From Prosthecobacter sp. (GTDB lineage: Bacteria; Verrucomicrobiota; Verrucomicrobiia; Verrucomicrobiales; Verrucomicrobiaceae): a DNA stretch of 59,867 bases. The translations under genes were made by a program, and so were the position numbers. The stretch covers positions 1 through 59,867 of the forward strand of contig JAIPJY010000044.1 in assembly GCA_021733925.1 (NCBI GenBank). Direction: 5' to 3'. How positions within the stretch are numbered: position 1 is the stretch's first letter; the number at the start of each line of letters is the position of its first letter. Below the pieces are notes generated by a model. That model did not search any database. It was not told the DNA's origin and saw nothing but the letters and a program-made list of their open reading frames with translations. This document shows, one piece after another, positions 26,970 through 34,773 of the stretch.

Positions 26970-28562
26970 TCACCCCAAAACCTCCCGAACTCGGCGGGCG
27001 GCTGAGGCGATAGCTGACCGGGTGCGGCCAAAGGGCTTGGGGGGGGTGCATGGGCTCAGCTCATGCTTAGCCGCCTCACTGCTCAAGCCGCCTGCCCACG
27101 CGATGTCACAGTGAGAGGCAGGGTTAAAGTTGTTTGGGCCTTCACTATAGATCCAGCGACCGCCTTGGTAGAGCTTTCGCAGGGCAAAGAAATCCTGCGC
27201 AATGTCGCGGTGCTCGTTTTCCTTGTTGGACACCAGGTCATGCGTCTTGGGCCACTGCTTCTCCGCCACAGCCATCTGGTTCATGAGGGCAAAGCCCATG
27301 TCATGCTTGCTGCGGCTGAAGTTGATGGGGTGGAACTGCCCCGGAAAATTCTGCGCGAGGTTCCAGCAGATTTGACGGCCCAGACCCGTTTCATCACCAC
27401 AAGCTGTGAGACTGGCCGTACGCTTCATGAACCAGCTCGCCGCCGTTTCAAGGAAATGCCAGTCATCGGTGCGGCATGTCAGGAGAGAGCGCAGCTTGAA
27501 GTTGGCACCGTTTTTCTCATCACAATAGAGGCAGGCAAGATCCCCCTGACCGGATGCCGCCACGTCAAAGCCCAGCGTATGCCGTGCCACACGTGCCCGA
27601 TGCTCGGGATAGACGCTGTCGAGGAATGACTCGATGCGGCCCTCCCGTGCTGACTTGTCAAACTTGCTGAAGGGTTGAAACAAAGTCGGGATTTGTTCTG
27701 CCTCAAAATGCATGCGCTCGATGTCATAGAGCTGCGTGCATTGCTCAATGCTGGACCAGGGCACTGCCGACGAGCTGCTGCCGCGTGGGTTGCAGTTGTA
27801 CGCCTGCTCATAGATTTCAGGCAGTCGTGCACGCGTCTTGCAGTCGGCGATGAAGGCTTCCCGCGTCCACTGCTTGTCTGTGCGCCGCTTGATCATGTCG
27901 AGGTAGCCATTTTCAATGGCATCCTCCATCGTGACTCGGTAGTAAGACCAACCGCCAAGGCCTTCCCGCGCCTCTTGGGCAAACTCATAGAACAACGTGT
28001 CTGTGCCGTTGTGAGCACTCCACACGCCGATGTCATAGCCCATTGTAATACGGCCTTGAGCTGTCTCCCACAGGGCATCCTGCTGCGGATGAAATGCAAA
28101 CTCATCCAACCCAACATCTCCACCATGCACACGCATGGCCTGGGGATTGCTGCTAAAAGCCATGATTCGGCTGCCGTTGTCGAATTTGATGTAGCAGAAT
28201 TTGACCTCATCTGTGAAGCCGGTTTCTTTCCCGCGTGAATCCATGCGCGGTACGTTCATGGTGTCCTCACCATGGCTGAGGATGCTTTTCGTGAGATCGT
28301 AAATCTCACAGAACTTCATGCAGGTCTGCACATACTCGGCGGCGCTCGGCTGGTCGCGTGTGGCAAAAAGATAGTCGCGGTCGGCATGATGCAGGCGCTT
28401 GCGCACATTCTTGAAGGCATCGGCATACGTCCAACCGATGCGCACGCTCTTCTCTGCCAGCCGCATGCGTGAGTCATCTTTGATCCATGCGAGTTGATAG
28501 GTCAGGAACTTCGCATCTGCGCGTTGGCTGTCGATGTTGATCGCTGGCAGGATGGCAGCCAT
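26970..28562 (-). CDS. Terminase large subunit (Mu gp28-like)
   Basis: About 530 residues. The DNA-packaging ATPase and nuclease. The ATPase centre shows the deviant Walker A AEKSVRIGWTYA (about 36-47), typical of Mu gp28 relatives, and Walker B VGLDEFAFH (about 150-158) with catalytic Glu. The nuclease domain has LGFDVAASGQGDLACLY with a metal-binding Asp, and TACGDETGLGRQICW further on. The ATG at 28562 was chosen because it lies five bases from the small-subunit stop; the longer frame overlaps that gene. Confidence 0.93.
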   Translation of the reverse strand: MAAILPAINIDSQRADAKFLTYQLAWIKDDSRMRLAEKSVRIGWTYADAFKNVRKRLHHADRDYLFATRDQPSAAEYVQTCMKFCEIYDLTKSILSHGEDTMNVPRMDSRGKETGFTDEVKFCYIKFDNGSRIMAFSSNPQAMRVHGGDVGLDEFAFHPQQDALWETAQGRITMGYDIGVWSAHNGTDTLFYEFAQEAREGLGGWSYYRVTMEDAIENGYLDMIKRRTDKQWTREAFIADCKTRARLPEIYEQAYNCNPRGSSSSAVPWSSIEQCTQLYDIERMHFEAEQIPTLFQPFSKFDKSAREGRIESFLDSVYPEHRARVARHTLGFDVAASGQGDLACLYCDEKNGANFKLRSLLTCRTDDWHFLETAASWFMKRTASLTACGDETGLGRQICWNLAQNFPGQFHPINFSRSKHDMGFALMNQMAVAEKQWPKTHDLVSNKENEHRDIAQDFFALRKLYQGGRWIYSEGPNNFNPASHCDIAWAGGLSSEAAKHELSPCTPPKPFGRTRSAIASAARRVREVLG

Positions 28563-28566
28563 AAAG

Positions 28567-29157
28567 TTAGAATTTAATCCCCATCGCCTCGTCAACCTCT
28601 TTGAGGATGCGGCTGCGCAGCTCGTCATTCATCGGCGCATCTTTGATGAGATTCTTGGCACGGTCATTGGCCTGCCGTGTGGCTTCAGCCTGATCCTCCA
28701 GAGCCTTCACCTTCCTCTCCGCCTGCTCCAGCTTTTGCTGTGCCTGGTCAAGACTGCGCTCCGCCTGTTTGATCTTCACCTCAGTCTGCTGAGCCGTGAT
28801 GAGCTTGATCTCCTGATCCCGCAGTTTGAGAAGTTCCTTGGCGCTGATCTCAGATGAGGACGCAAGTTCAAAGGCTTTCTGCGCGACCACCTTGCGCTGG
28901 GCCGCGTCCATCTCTTCCGGCAGCAGGCCCTGGGTTTCGATGGCAAACCGCTTGGCGCGCTCAATCGTCCAGTTGGACCTCTCCGCATGGTAGAACCGAT
29001 GCACCGCGCTCTTGGATGTCTCCACCTTCCACGTTTGCACCAGGGCAAGCCCGCCATCCAGGCCGCAGCGCTGATCCACCAGCGCGATGAGCAGCTCATC
29101 CCGCTGCTCGGCGGTGAGCTTGCTCCAGAGGCTGGCATTGTCGCGTGCGGTGCTCAT
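28567..29157 (-). CDS. Terminase small subunit (Mu gp27-like, DUF3486)
   Basis: 196 residues. The N-terminal domain (LTAEQRDELLIALVDQRCG, TWKVETSKSAVHRFYH) is the DNA-recognition part of gp27-like small terminases. The C-terminal half is a long charged coiled coil (QQTEVKIKQAERSLDQAQQK) suited to oligomerisation. It directly precedes the large subunit. Confidence 0.8.
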   Translation of the reverse strand: MSTARDNASLWSKLTAEQRDELLIALVDQRCGLDGGLALVQTWKVETSKSAVHRFYHAERSNWTIERAKRFAIETQGLLPEEMDAAQRKVVAQKAFELASSSEISAKELLKLRDQEIKLITAQQTEVKIKQAERSLDQAQQKLEQAERKVKALEDQAEATRQANDRAKNLIKDAPMNDELRSRILKEVDEAMGIKF

Positions 29158-29161
29158 GGCG

Positions 29162-29437
29162 TTATTTCTGCCGCAGCATCACGCGGCCTGATTCCGTGAT
29201 GAACCAGCGCGCCTCATCATCGCCCATCTGACCAGGCGGCAGCTTGTCGATCGCATCCAGCGGGCTGTCGTCTTTGCCGCTGAGTTCATCCAGCGCGGCA
29301 TTGAACTCCATGGTTCGGGGTTTGGGCTTGAGGCGGTCGCAGACATGATCCAGCAGAGTGCTTTGAGGCAGGGCATTTCCCCCGCAGTTCTCCAGCACTT
29401 CAAGAATGGCAAGGCAGATGGCTTTGTGTCGGTTCAT
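29162..29437 (-). CDS. Small hypothetical protein, winged-helix-like
   Basis: 91 residues, helical N-terminus (AICLAILEVLENCGGNALPQ), then LDHVCDRLKPKPRTMEF and a short hairpin ARWFITESGRVMLRQ. This resembles a small winged-helix domain. It lies between the spanin-like and terminase genes, where Mu has small genes of uncertain function. Not assigned. Confidence 0.6.
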   Translation of the reverse strand: MNRHKAICLAILEVLENCGGNALPQSTLLDHVCDRLKPKPRTMEFNAALDELSGKDDSPLDAIDKLPPGQMGDDEARWFITESGRVMLRQK

Positions 29438-29443
29438 GGCGGA

Positions 29444-29890
29444 TTATTGGCTTAAAATATCAAGGCGGGTTTCGGCTGAGGCGATGCGCTCACGCATGTC
29501 TGTCAGGGCCTCGTTCATGGAGTCTTTGACGGTGGTCACCTCACGCATGACGACACCGACTTCCTTGCGCAGAGCCTCCTTGATGGAGGCCTCACGTTCG
29601 GCACCACTCAGGAGCAAGGTGGTGTTGTTGGTGTTGACCGTCTGGGTAAGTGAGGTCACAGCCGTGCTCAGCTTGTCCATGTCGGACTGGTCGGCATGCG
29701 TCACATGCTTTTTCACGCTCAACGGTTGCGCGATGCTGAACGGCTCTTCCTTCGTGCCGCTCCTCATCATCTTCTTGTGGGCCTGCGTCTCCACCCACTT
29801 GGCATAAATCGAATACAGCGCCCAGGCGGAGACCAGAAATTTCCAGAAGTCCATGGCTTCAGGCGTGGGGAGGGCGGCGAGCGGGATCAT
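29444..29890 (-). CDS. Membrane-anchored coiled-coil protein, possible i-spanin
   Basis: 148 residues. One transmembrane segment (about 12-30, MDFWKFLVSAWALYSIYAKW), then a long predicted coiled coil to the C-terminus (SIKEALRKEVGVVMREVTTV). The topology matches inner-membrane spanin subunits and some gp23/gp24-type lysis proteins. It sits in the lysis cassette next to the holin-like and cell-wall genes. The spanin role is inferred. Confidence 0.55.
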   Translation of the reverse strand: MIPLAALPTPEAMDFWKFLVSAWALYSIYAKWVETQAHKKMMRSGTKEEPFSIAQPLSVKKHVTHADQSDMDKLSTAVTSLTQTVNTNNTTLLLSGAEREASIKEALRKEVGVVMREVTTVKDSMNEALTDMRERIASAETRLDILSQ

Positions 29891-29915
29891 GATGAGAGCG
29901 CGGAAAGGATGAGAT

Positions 29916-30494
29916 TCAGAGCCAGCGCCACTTGGCGTCTATCTTGAGCGGGGCTTGTTTGTTAATGAGGAGCAGACAAGCGGGATTGAGATCAATGCGG
30001 CCTTGGGCGCTGATGCGATCGCCTACTTGCGCGATGAACTGCCGGCCGTTTGCCACTACTTCCACCTTGCGCAGCCAGGCTGCATGCCTGCTGCCCCAGC
30101 GGGACAAGAGGAAGCGGTCGTGAATCGCCACATAGGGCGTGTGCTCCTGTGCCGTGATGACGCCGGATTCACCCACGCCGTTGTCGCCCACCGCGAAACA
30201 TTTCAGGTCACTCTTGCCGGTGGCCTTGCATTTCTTGAAGGAGCGCAGATCCGCAGGATCAGCAAAGCTGGAGGCCTCGCAGACGATCCACTCGCCGCTG
30301 GCTTCGAATGCCAGGCCATTCAATGCACCCTGGGACTTTGGTCCCCACCGCCCATCCACCAGCACGCCCAATCCTTGCTGGATGCGTTTCTTGATGGCCG
30401 CGCTGGCCTTGAGCAGCGCAGCCTGGTCAGTTGGACTCCACGTACCATCAGCGGGCACCTTGAGCAGCGTTTGGATTTCAGTGATCGTGGTCAT
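29916..30494 (-). CDS. Putative phage lysis protein with DPBB-like (RlpA-type) domain
   Basis: 192 residues. The N-terminal 60 residues (ITEIQTLLKVPADGTWSPTD, then GLGVLVDGRWGPKSQGALN) look like a degenerate peptidoglycan-binding repeat. The C-terminal part has CFAVGDNGVGESGV, IHDRFLLSRWG, and RQFIAQVGDRISAQGRIDLN followed by PACL. This is the strand order and conserved Asp pattern of RlpA/3D-type double-psi barrels, several of which are lytic transglycosylases. No lysozyme or amidase is otherwise present in the prophage, so this is the best endolysin candidate. No clear export signal is visible; it would need the holin. Confidence 0.6.
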   Translation of the reverse strand: MTTITEIQTLLKVPADGTWSPTDQAALLKASAAIKKRIQQGLGVLVDGRWGPKSQGALNGLAFEASGEWIVCEASSFADPADLRSFKKCKATGKSDLKCFAVGDNGVGESGVITAQEHTPYVAIHDRFLLSRWGSRHAAWLRKVEVVANGRQFIAQVGDRISAQGRIDLNPACLLLINKQAPLKIDAKWRWL

Positions 30495-30504
30495 GGCGGC
30501 GCTG

Positions 30505-31005
30505 TCAATTGCGGACGTTGACGGTGCTCAAGGCGAAGGCCACACGGGTGCCATAGAGCGGGATGCGATCAGCGAGCTGCATGCAGCCCGGGCCTTCTTC
30601 GTACTGTAGTTCCGGCTTCAGCCGGTTCTGGCGGCGCTGCGTGTGAGACGCGGTGACAGTCACCGCTGGCTGCACGTTGATTGGATTCTTCGGCAACGTG
30701 AAGCGCCCACCCGTGAGCTGCTGGTACTTGGCCTGGGCGGCTTCGATGACGTCGGTAAACGCAGTGATCTGCGATCCGCGCAGAATCTCTTTCACAGGAT
30801 CTGCATGGATGCCTTCCGCTTTGAGCGCCGCCACTTTGGCGGAGGCCTGAAGAATGATCTGCTCCAGCCCGACCTTCTGAGTGGTCTCAATGACCGCTTT
30901 GCCAAGCTGATCAGCAGTGGCCATGAGAGCGCGGCCAAAAGGGGAAGCGATCAGCGCCGAGCTTGTGGCACATGAACTCAGCGCCAGCACACACCCGCAC
31001 AGCAT
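30505..31005 (-). CDS. Nested in-frame lipoprotein, possible
   Basis: An internal ATG (residue 129 of the holin-like frame) is preceded by GAAGG at a spacing of five bases. It opens MLCGCVLALSSC, a very short lipoprotein signal. The product would be a 166-residue lipoprotein precursor with a charged helical body. This would separate lipoprotein from holin without a frameshift. Confidence 0.45.
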   Translation of the reverse strand: MLCGCVLALSSCATSSALIASPFGRALMATADQLGKAVIETTQKVGLEQIILQASAKVAALKAEGIHADPVKEILRGSQITAFTDVIEAAQAKYQQLTGGRFTLPKNPINVQPAVTVTASHTQRRQNRLKPELQYEEGPGCMQLADRIPLYGTRVAFALSTVNVRN

Positions 31006-31389
31006 GAGCACCTTCACCACCGTGACAGATCCAGCCAGGGCCAGCTTCTGATGCAGCCCCGCCTTGCTCAGCCCGGCGTTGATCACGGCCACGCCGAGCA
31101 GCTCCGGGTTGTTGGCATCCACCGCAAAATACGCACTCAGGGCCGTGATGCCCTGGGACACCAGGGAGCCCAGCGCCACGCGCAGCATCTGGCTGCCGCT
31201 GATGTCCTCCACCAGCTTGTCATCCAGGTGCAGCCATTTGGCGATCACGGACCAGACGACGGGGATGCCGACCACGGCGACTCCGACCACGATGCTTGTC
31301 GTGCTGTCTCCGGTGATGTGATGCGCAGCGAACCAACCGCCACACAGCGCAAGCAGATGGCGGACAATGAGTTGAATGATGGATGACAT
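30505..31389 (-). CDS. Holin-like membrane protein with in-frame lipoprotein extension
   Basis: 294 residues from the ATG at 31389; the longer upstream frame is discarded. Residues 1-115 have two to three hydrophobic segments (IIQLIVRHLLALCGGWFAAH and SIVVGVAVVGIPVVWSVIA) like Pam3 gp28-type holins. Residues 122-145 form a second signal-like stretch, VKVLMLCGCVLALSSCATS, with a lipobox whose Cys is residue 140. The remainder is helical and soluble. It is either a fusion or two products from nested starts (see 30505-31005). It is the first gene of the late lysis operon, 163 bases behind the element at 31552-31581. Confidence 0.65.
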   Translation of the reverse strand: MSSIIQLIVRHLLALCGGWFAAHHITGDSTTSIVVGVAVVGIPVVWSVIAKWLHLDDKLVEDISGSQMLRVALGSLVSQGITALSAYFAVDANNPELLGVAVINAGLSKAGLHQKLALAGSVTVVKVLMLCGCVLALSSCATSSALIASPFGRALMATADQLGKAVIETTQKVGLEQIILQASAKVAALKAEGIHADPVKEILRGSQITAFTDVIEAAQAKYQQLTGGRFTLPKNPINVQPAVTVTASHTQRRQNRLKPELQYEEGPGCMQLADRIPLYGTRVAFALSTVNVRN

Positions 31390-31551
31390 GGCGTGGGATG
31401 GATCTGGGTTGAAGTTTCCCGCCGCCATCACCTCCCCGGCCTGGTCGCTGCACCCCGGTCCTTCTTTCCCAAGGCAGACCGGCATGCAGCGTTTATAGAC
31501 CATGTGAAGCACTGGCTAAGCGCACCGCCACCCTGACACCTGCCAACCCCT

Positions 31552-31581
31552 CTTCACGTCGCGCATCTGGCGCGTCTGGCC
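31552..31581 (-). promoter_or_regulatory. Repeated late-operon element, copy at lysis genes
   Basis: Third copy of the CCAGATGCGCGACGTGAAG core on the - strand; the match to 18148-18177 is 29 of 30 bases. It lies upstream of the holin-like gene and downstream of a terminator, exactly where Mu places its lysis promoter. Confidence 0.6.
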
Positions 31582-31600
31582 ATCCAGCCAGGGCACAAAA

Positions 31601-31624
31601 AAGCCGCGCATCTCTGCGCGGCTT
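31601..31624 (-). terminator. Rho-independent terminator behind the repressor transcript
   Basis: Perfect 10-bp stem (AAGCCGCGCA, loop TCTC, TGCGCGGCTT) followed on the - strand by a run of Ts. It lies 24 bases past the last gene of the leftward repressor transcript and insulates the late lysis operon. Confidence 0.85.
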
Positions 31625-31647
31625 GGGGAAATAGCAATGAAGAGGTC

Positions 31648-31992
31648 TTATTGCATCCGCGATGCATAGACGGCGAAGAAGTTTTCCGCCTCAGCTTTAA
31701 ATGCTTTAGCCGCAGTTTCCTCATGTGCCTGCCTGAAGGTGAAGGCCAATCCCCGCGCCCTTTTGATGAAAACCGGATTCTTCAGCTCAATCAACAACTT
31801 GTCCAAATCCTGGCAAGCCAAGTAGGTTGAAGCACTCGCGCCATAATGCCCCTCAGCAGCCACCTGTGCATGATAGTAAACGATCTTGTCATAGAACTTC
31901 CGCTCTGCGTCCCCGAATTCAGGTTTCATAAAAAACCATGTTCCAAGAATACCGATGAGCAGAGAAGCGATGCAAGTCAGTGCAATTTTCAT
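31648..31992 (-). CDS. Membrane-anchored cargo protein, hypothetical
   Basis: 114 residues from the ATG that gives a clean start (MKIALTCIASLLIGILGTWF); an N-terminal hydrophobic anchor or signal (about 2-20) precedes a soluble helical domain (DAERKFYDKIVYYHAQVAAE, then AFTFRQAHEETAAKAFKAE). No family recognised. It is the last gene of the repressor transcript, before the terminator at 31601-31624, so it is probably expressed in the lysogen. A surface or periplasmic exclusion role would fit but is speculation. Confidence 0.6.
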   Translation of the reverse strand: MKIALTCIASLLIGILGTWFFMKPEFGDAERKFYDKIVYYHAQVAAEGHYGASASTYLACQDLDKLLIELKNPVFIKRARGLAFTFRQAHEETAAKAFKAEAENFFAVYASRMQ

Positions 31993-32035
31993 GTTCCGAA
32001 TCAGGTTTATTTTTTGATATGAGCAAGCTCGATTT

Positions 32036-32689
32036 TCATGCCTCAAACCTCACTTCATGAGTCCTCTGATCGTCATAAAACGCAAAGCCCAAGCCGTCAG
32101 CATCAAACCGCAGGAAGCGCAGAAACTTCAAAGGCCGTGTCCAGTGATGGAAGACATTACCCTCTAGGTCCGCGAAAACGAAAGTCACCTCGTCACCGCC
32201 ACTAAAATCCTTCACGCAGAGTAGGCCACCGTCTGCCACCCAGCCCGCAACGATGCGGGCGCTTGGCTCCAGCCATGCGCGTAACTCTCCGCCGCATGAG
32301 ACAGCAACACGGTATTGATCATTGCCACACTTGCCCCAGGCAATGTGCCAGCGCCTATCGGGAGAGTAGCGGCCATGACCATGGAACGGCACCCAGCGAA
32401 TGACATGATCCGGTTCAAACTCCTCAGGTGGTCTTAAATCAACTCTGGGAGTCCCATGCTTCGCAGTGTAGGCAGCGTTAGCTGTTGCAAGCTCTCCCTC
32501 CCTAAGCCTCTTCATGCGCTCATCACCTGTACCATGAACGCATTCATAATCCGCAAGCTGCTTACGCAGCTCAGCGAGCAAGCCCGGCCGCTTTAGCTCC
32601 ATTAGCGCATGCCGAGCGCGCCTATCCTCCTTCTGAACCGCCTGCAAGTCAGACAGTTCACTCAATGGCCTTGGTGTGAGAGTGATCAT
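32036..32689 (-). CDS. Unrecognised cargo protein behind the repressor
   Basis: About 217 residues from the internal ATG (MITLTPRPLSEL); a GTG 24 bases upstream overlaps the repressor stop and is an alternative. The N-terminal 75 residues are helical and charged (ALMELKRPGLLAELRKQLAD). The rest is beta-rich with repeating aromatic strands: VIRWVPFHGHGRYS, RWHIAWGKCGNDQYRV, VTFVFADLEGNVFHHW and FDADGLGFAFYDDQ. This suggests a small beta-propeller or beta-sandwich. No known family matched. It is ten bases downstream of the repressor and so probably expressed in the lysogen. Confidence 0.6.
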   Translation of the reverse strand: MITLTPRPLSELSDLQAVQKEDRRARHALMELKRPGLLAELRKQLADYECVHGTGDERMKRLREGELATANAAYTAKHGTPRVDLRPPEEFEPDHVIRWVPFHGHGRYSPDRRWHIAWGKCGNDQYRVAVSCGGELRAWLEPSARIVAGWVADGGLLCVKDFSGGDEVTFVFADLEGNVFHHWTRPLKFLRFLRFDADGLGFAFYDDQRTHEVRFEA

Positions 32690-32699
32690 GACTTTTGCA

Positions 32700-33368
32700 T
32701 CACAAGAGTTCACGCCGGAAAGACGAATGAACCGGATAGATCCAATGGAATTCCTTCAGCGAATATTCAACAGACGGATAAATCTGGTTGTACGGGATGA
32801 GCTTGATGCGTTCACTCTCCAACCGGGTAAATCTGCGTAGGACCACGCCGTCATTCTTTAGTTTTGCGACGACCAAGCATCCATTTCGCAACTCTTCGTC
32901 AGGATCAACGATCACAACATCATTAGGTTCACACTTCGGCTCCATGCTGTCCCCCTCGACAATGAGGCCGAATGCTCGCTTTCCCCTGCACAATGTTGGA
33001 ATGCGCTCCTGCCAATGAGCCGGTAGCTCCTCGTAACTGGTGGCGGATCCAGCGTGCGCCCAAGAAACTACTGGAACTGTCCCGGCGAAAATTTCGTCAA
33101 CGGGTCCAAGTATTCGGGCGTTGCTGAATGACTCGCGTTTAATTGAGTTCATCTGACCTTCGCCGGTCTCTAACCAATTTGCGTTTATCCCCAAACGCGA
33201 AGCGAGTTCATCAATATTTTTGCGTCTGGGCTTCGACCCTGAGCGCCATCGGTAAATGGAACTAAGAGCGATCCCGGCCTCTGCAGCGAGATCAGGCAAC
33301 GCCTTTGACTTCTGCTCGCAAGCAGACTGCAAACGCGAAAATATTTCTTCGGAAACGCTAATATTCAT
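32700..33368 (-). CDS. S24-type phage repressor (CI-like)
   Basis: 222 residues. The N-terminal helix-turn-helix (about 15-65) has PDLAAEAGIALSSIYRWRSG and the closing IDELASRLGINANWLETGEG, typical of HTH_3 repressors. The C-terminal S24/LexA-like domain has FAGTVPVVSWAHAGSA (cleavage-type AG site), then LIVEGDSMEPKCEPNDVVIV with the catalytic Ser in GDSM, and CLVVAKLKNDG with the catalytic Lys. It should maintain lysogeny and respond to RecA by self-cleavage. This differs from Mu c, which lacks the S24 domain. It is divergent from the Ner-like gene across a 51-bp operator region. Confidence 0.92.
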   Translation of the reverse strand: MNISVSEEIFSRLQSACEQKSKALPDLAAEAGIALSSIYRWRSGSKPRRKNIDELASRLGINANWLETGEGQMNSIKRESFSNARILGPVDEIFAGTVPVVSWAHAGSATSYEELPAHWQERIPTLCRGKRAFGLIVEGDSMEPKCEPNDVVIVDPDEELRNGCLVVAKLKNDGVVLRRFTRLESERIKLIPYNQIYPSVEYSLKEFHWIYPVHSSFRRELL

Positions 33369-33419
33369 TTGCGCAAATTCGCGTTCTCGCTTAAAACGCG
33401 AATACCAACGCAACAAAAG
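33369..33419. promoter_or_regulatory. Divergent operator region between repressor and Ner-like genes
   Basis: Contains a perfect inverted repeat, ATTCGCGTT (33377-33385) and AACGCGAAT (33395-33403), with a 9-bp spacer. Further AAACGCGA copies, in either orientation, occur within the repressor gene at 33133-33140, 33193-33200 and 33331-33338. These are candidate repressor and Ner binding sites. Confidence 0.65.
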
Positions 33420-33611
33420 ATGCCACAACATAAACAAACGCACAAACGCAAAGCTCGCGGAGACACTAAATTCCCCGGTATCTGCCGCCACGCCAAAGAG
33501 CTTGGAGTGAATCGCTGCACTCTCTATCGCGTCCTCACAGGTGAATGGGTGCTGCCTAAATTGGCTTTGCGTTATAACACGCTCATCAAAAATGAAGGGA
33601 GGGCCGCGTGA
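33420..33611 (+). CDS. Ner/Cro-like regulator, short HTH
   Basis: 63 residues starting MPQHKQTHKRKARGDTKF, with a helix-turn-helix candidate ICRHAKELGVNRCTLYRVLT followed by GEWVLPKLALRYN. The start with an AAAAGA site upstream replaces a longer frame whose leader lies in the operator. It is the first gene of the rightward early transcript and divergent from the repressor, the Ner position in Mu. The stop overlaps the next ATG. Confidence 0.75.
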   Translation: MPQHKQTHKRKARGDTKFPGICRHAKELGVNRCTLYRVLTGEWVLPKLALRYNTLIKNEGRAA

Positions 33612-33883
33612 TGACCTCTCTCACATGGTGTGAGCAACATGAGCTGGAGCGCTGGAGGCAGCACTACTTCACCGCCGCTTTCGCCGCCCAGGTCGATGAC
33701 GCGTTCATGGCTGACAACTTTCAGCTGCCGCTCTGGCTGGCGACGAAATGGCGGACGGCAAACGAGACCCTCACGCCACGTGAGCAGCGTCACATCCTCC
33801 AAGGCTGCCGCAACTGGCGTCCACGCATCCTCACGGAGAACTGGCAGCCATACATCACCACCACCTCAAGAAAGGCCGCATAA
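33611..33883 (+). CDS. Hypothetical early protein
   Basis: 90 residues, Trp-rich (WCEQHELERWRQHYF, LATKWRTANE, NWRPRILTENW). It starts in an overlap with the Ner-like stop. Family not recognised. Confidence 0.6.
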   Translation: MTSLTWCEQHELERWRQHYFTAAFAAQVDDAFMADNFQLPLWLATKWRTANETLTPREQRHILQGCRNWRPRILTENWQPYITTTSRKAA

Positions 33884-33884
33884 T

Positions 33885-34748
33885 ATGAACACCCGCTACC
33901 CACCCGTGCCGCAGATCGTCGGCGAACGTCCTCAGTTCAAATACTCCGCCCCGTGGGCGGACTGCCGCATCATCCATGAGCATGACTGCATGGGCACACG
34001 CCTGCTCATCGTCGGAGATCCTGACTGCGGCGGTTATGAGTGGGTCATCCTCACCAGCGGCAAGGTGCAGTCTCATTCCAATGACGGCTACGGCATCAGT
34101 GAAGTGGCTCTGCGTGATGGCCTCATTGAAGCCTTCAAAGACTGCTTCACCGCCAAGCCCAATCCTGCCCACAAAGAGGCGCTGGAGAAAATGCATGAGC
34201 TGCTGACCGCCGCCTTGCAGCACGTTAAGCAGCAGGAGGCGGAGCTGCTCAAACCCCTCAGAGATCACTACACTGAGATGGCGAAGAAGATCCTGAAGGA
34301 AGAAGAGGAAAGGATTGCGCAAGCTCAGCCAGAAGAGGAGGAAGTTCCGCACGCCACCACTGATTCCACAGCGGATAAATCCGACGATCTTTGGGGAGGC
34401 CCACGGTCACAGCCCAGGCGAGGAAAGCACGCAGATACCAGCCATGCCGCCACGCCTGAGGAGGCCATAAACCCTCCAACACCCGCTCTTCCAGGAGATC
34501 CTGAATCGTCTGCTTCTGCCGCCCCGCCCGCTTGCCAATGCGATCAAGCACCTCATGACGCGGCCAGTTCTCTGAGCGCTCCCACGTCCACACACGCGGC
34601 GCATGGCCTCCCTGCGGACAATCCCTCAGCATGCGGTGAAGCAATGAATTCATCCGCCAAGCCTAGCGCCTCCGCAGCCGCTGGCAAGCAGACCGCAGAG
34701 GACTCCTGCGGGGACATCAACGGCGACGGCCTCTGCCATCTCCGCTGA
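33885..34748 (+). CDS. Hypothetical early protein with acidic/low-complexity C-terminus
   Basis: 287 residues. The N-terminal 100 residues look folded (CRIIHEHDCMGTRLLIVGD, GYEWVILTSGKVQSHSND). A coiled coil follows (about 85-150, ALEKMHELLTAALQHVKQQE). The last 130 residues are Ala/Pro/Ser/Thr-rich, with several Cys, and look disordered. Two codons separate it from the preceding stop. Not assigned. Confidence 0.6.
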   Translation: MNTRYPPVPQIVGERPQFKYSAPWADCRIIHEHDCMGTRLLIVGDPDCGGYEWVILTSGKVQSHSNDGYGISEVALRDGLIEAFKDCFTAKPNPAHKEALEKMHELLTAALQHVKQQEAELLKPLRDHYTEMAKKILKEEEERIAQAQPEEEEVPHATTDSTADKSDDLWGGPRSQPRRGKHADTSHAATPEEAINPPTPALPGDPESSASAAPPACQCDQAPHDAASSLSAPTSTHAAHGLPADNPSACGEAMNSSAKPSASAAAGKQTAEDSCGDINGDGLCHLR

Positions 34749-34773
34749 TCACCGCCCATACCGCCACACCGCC

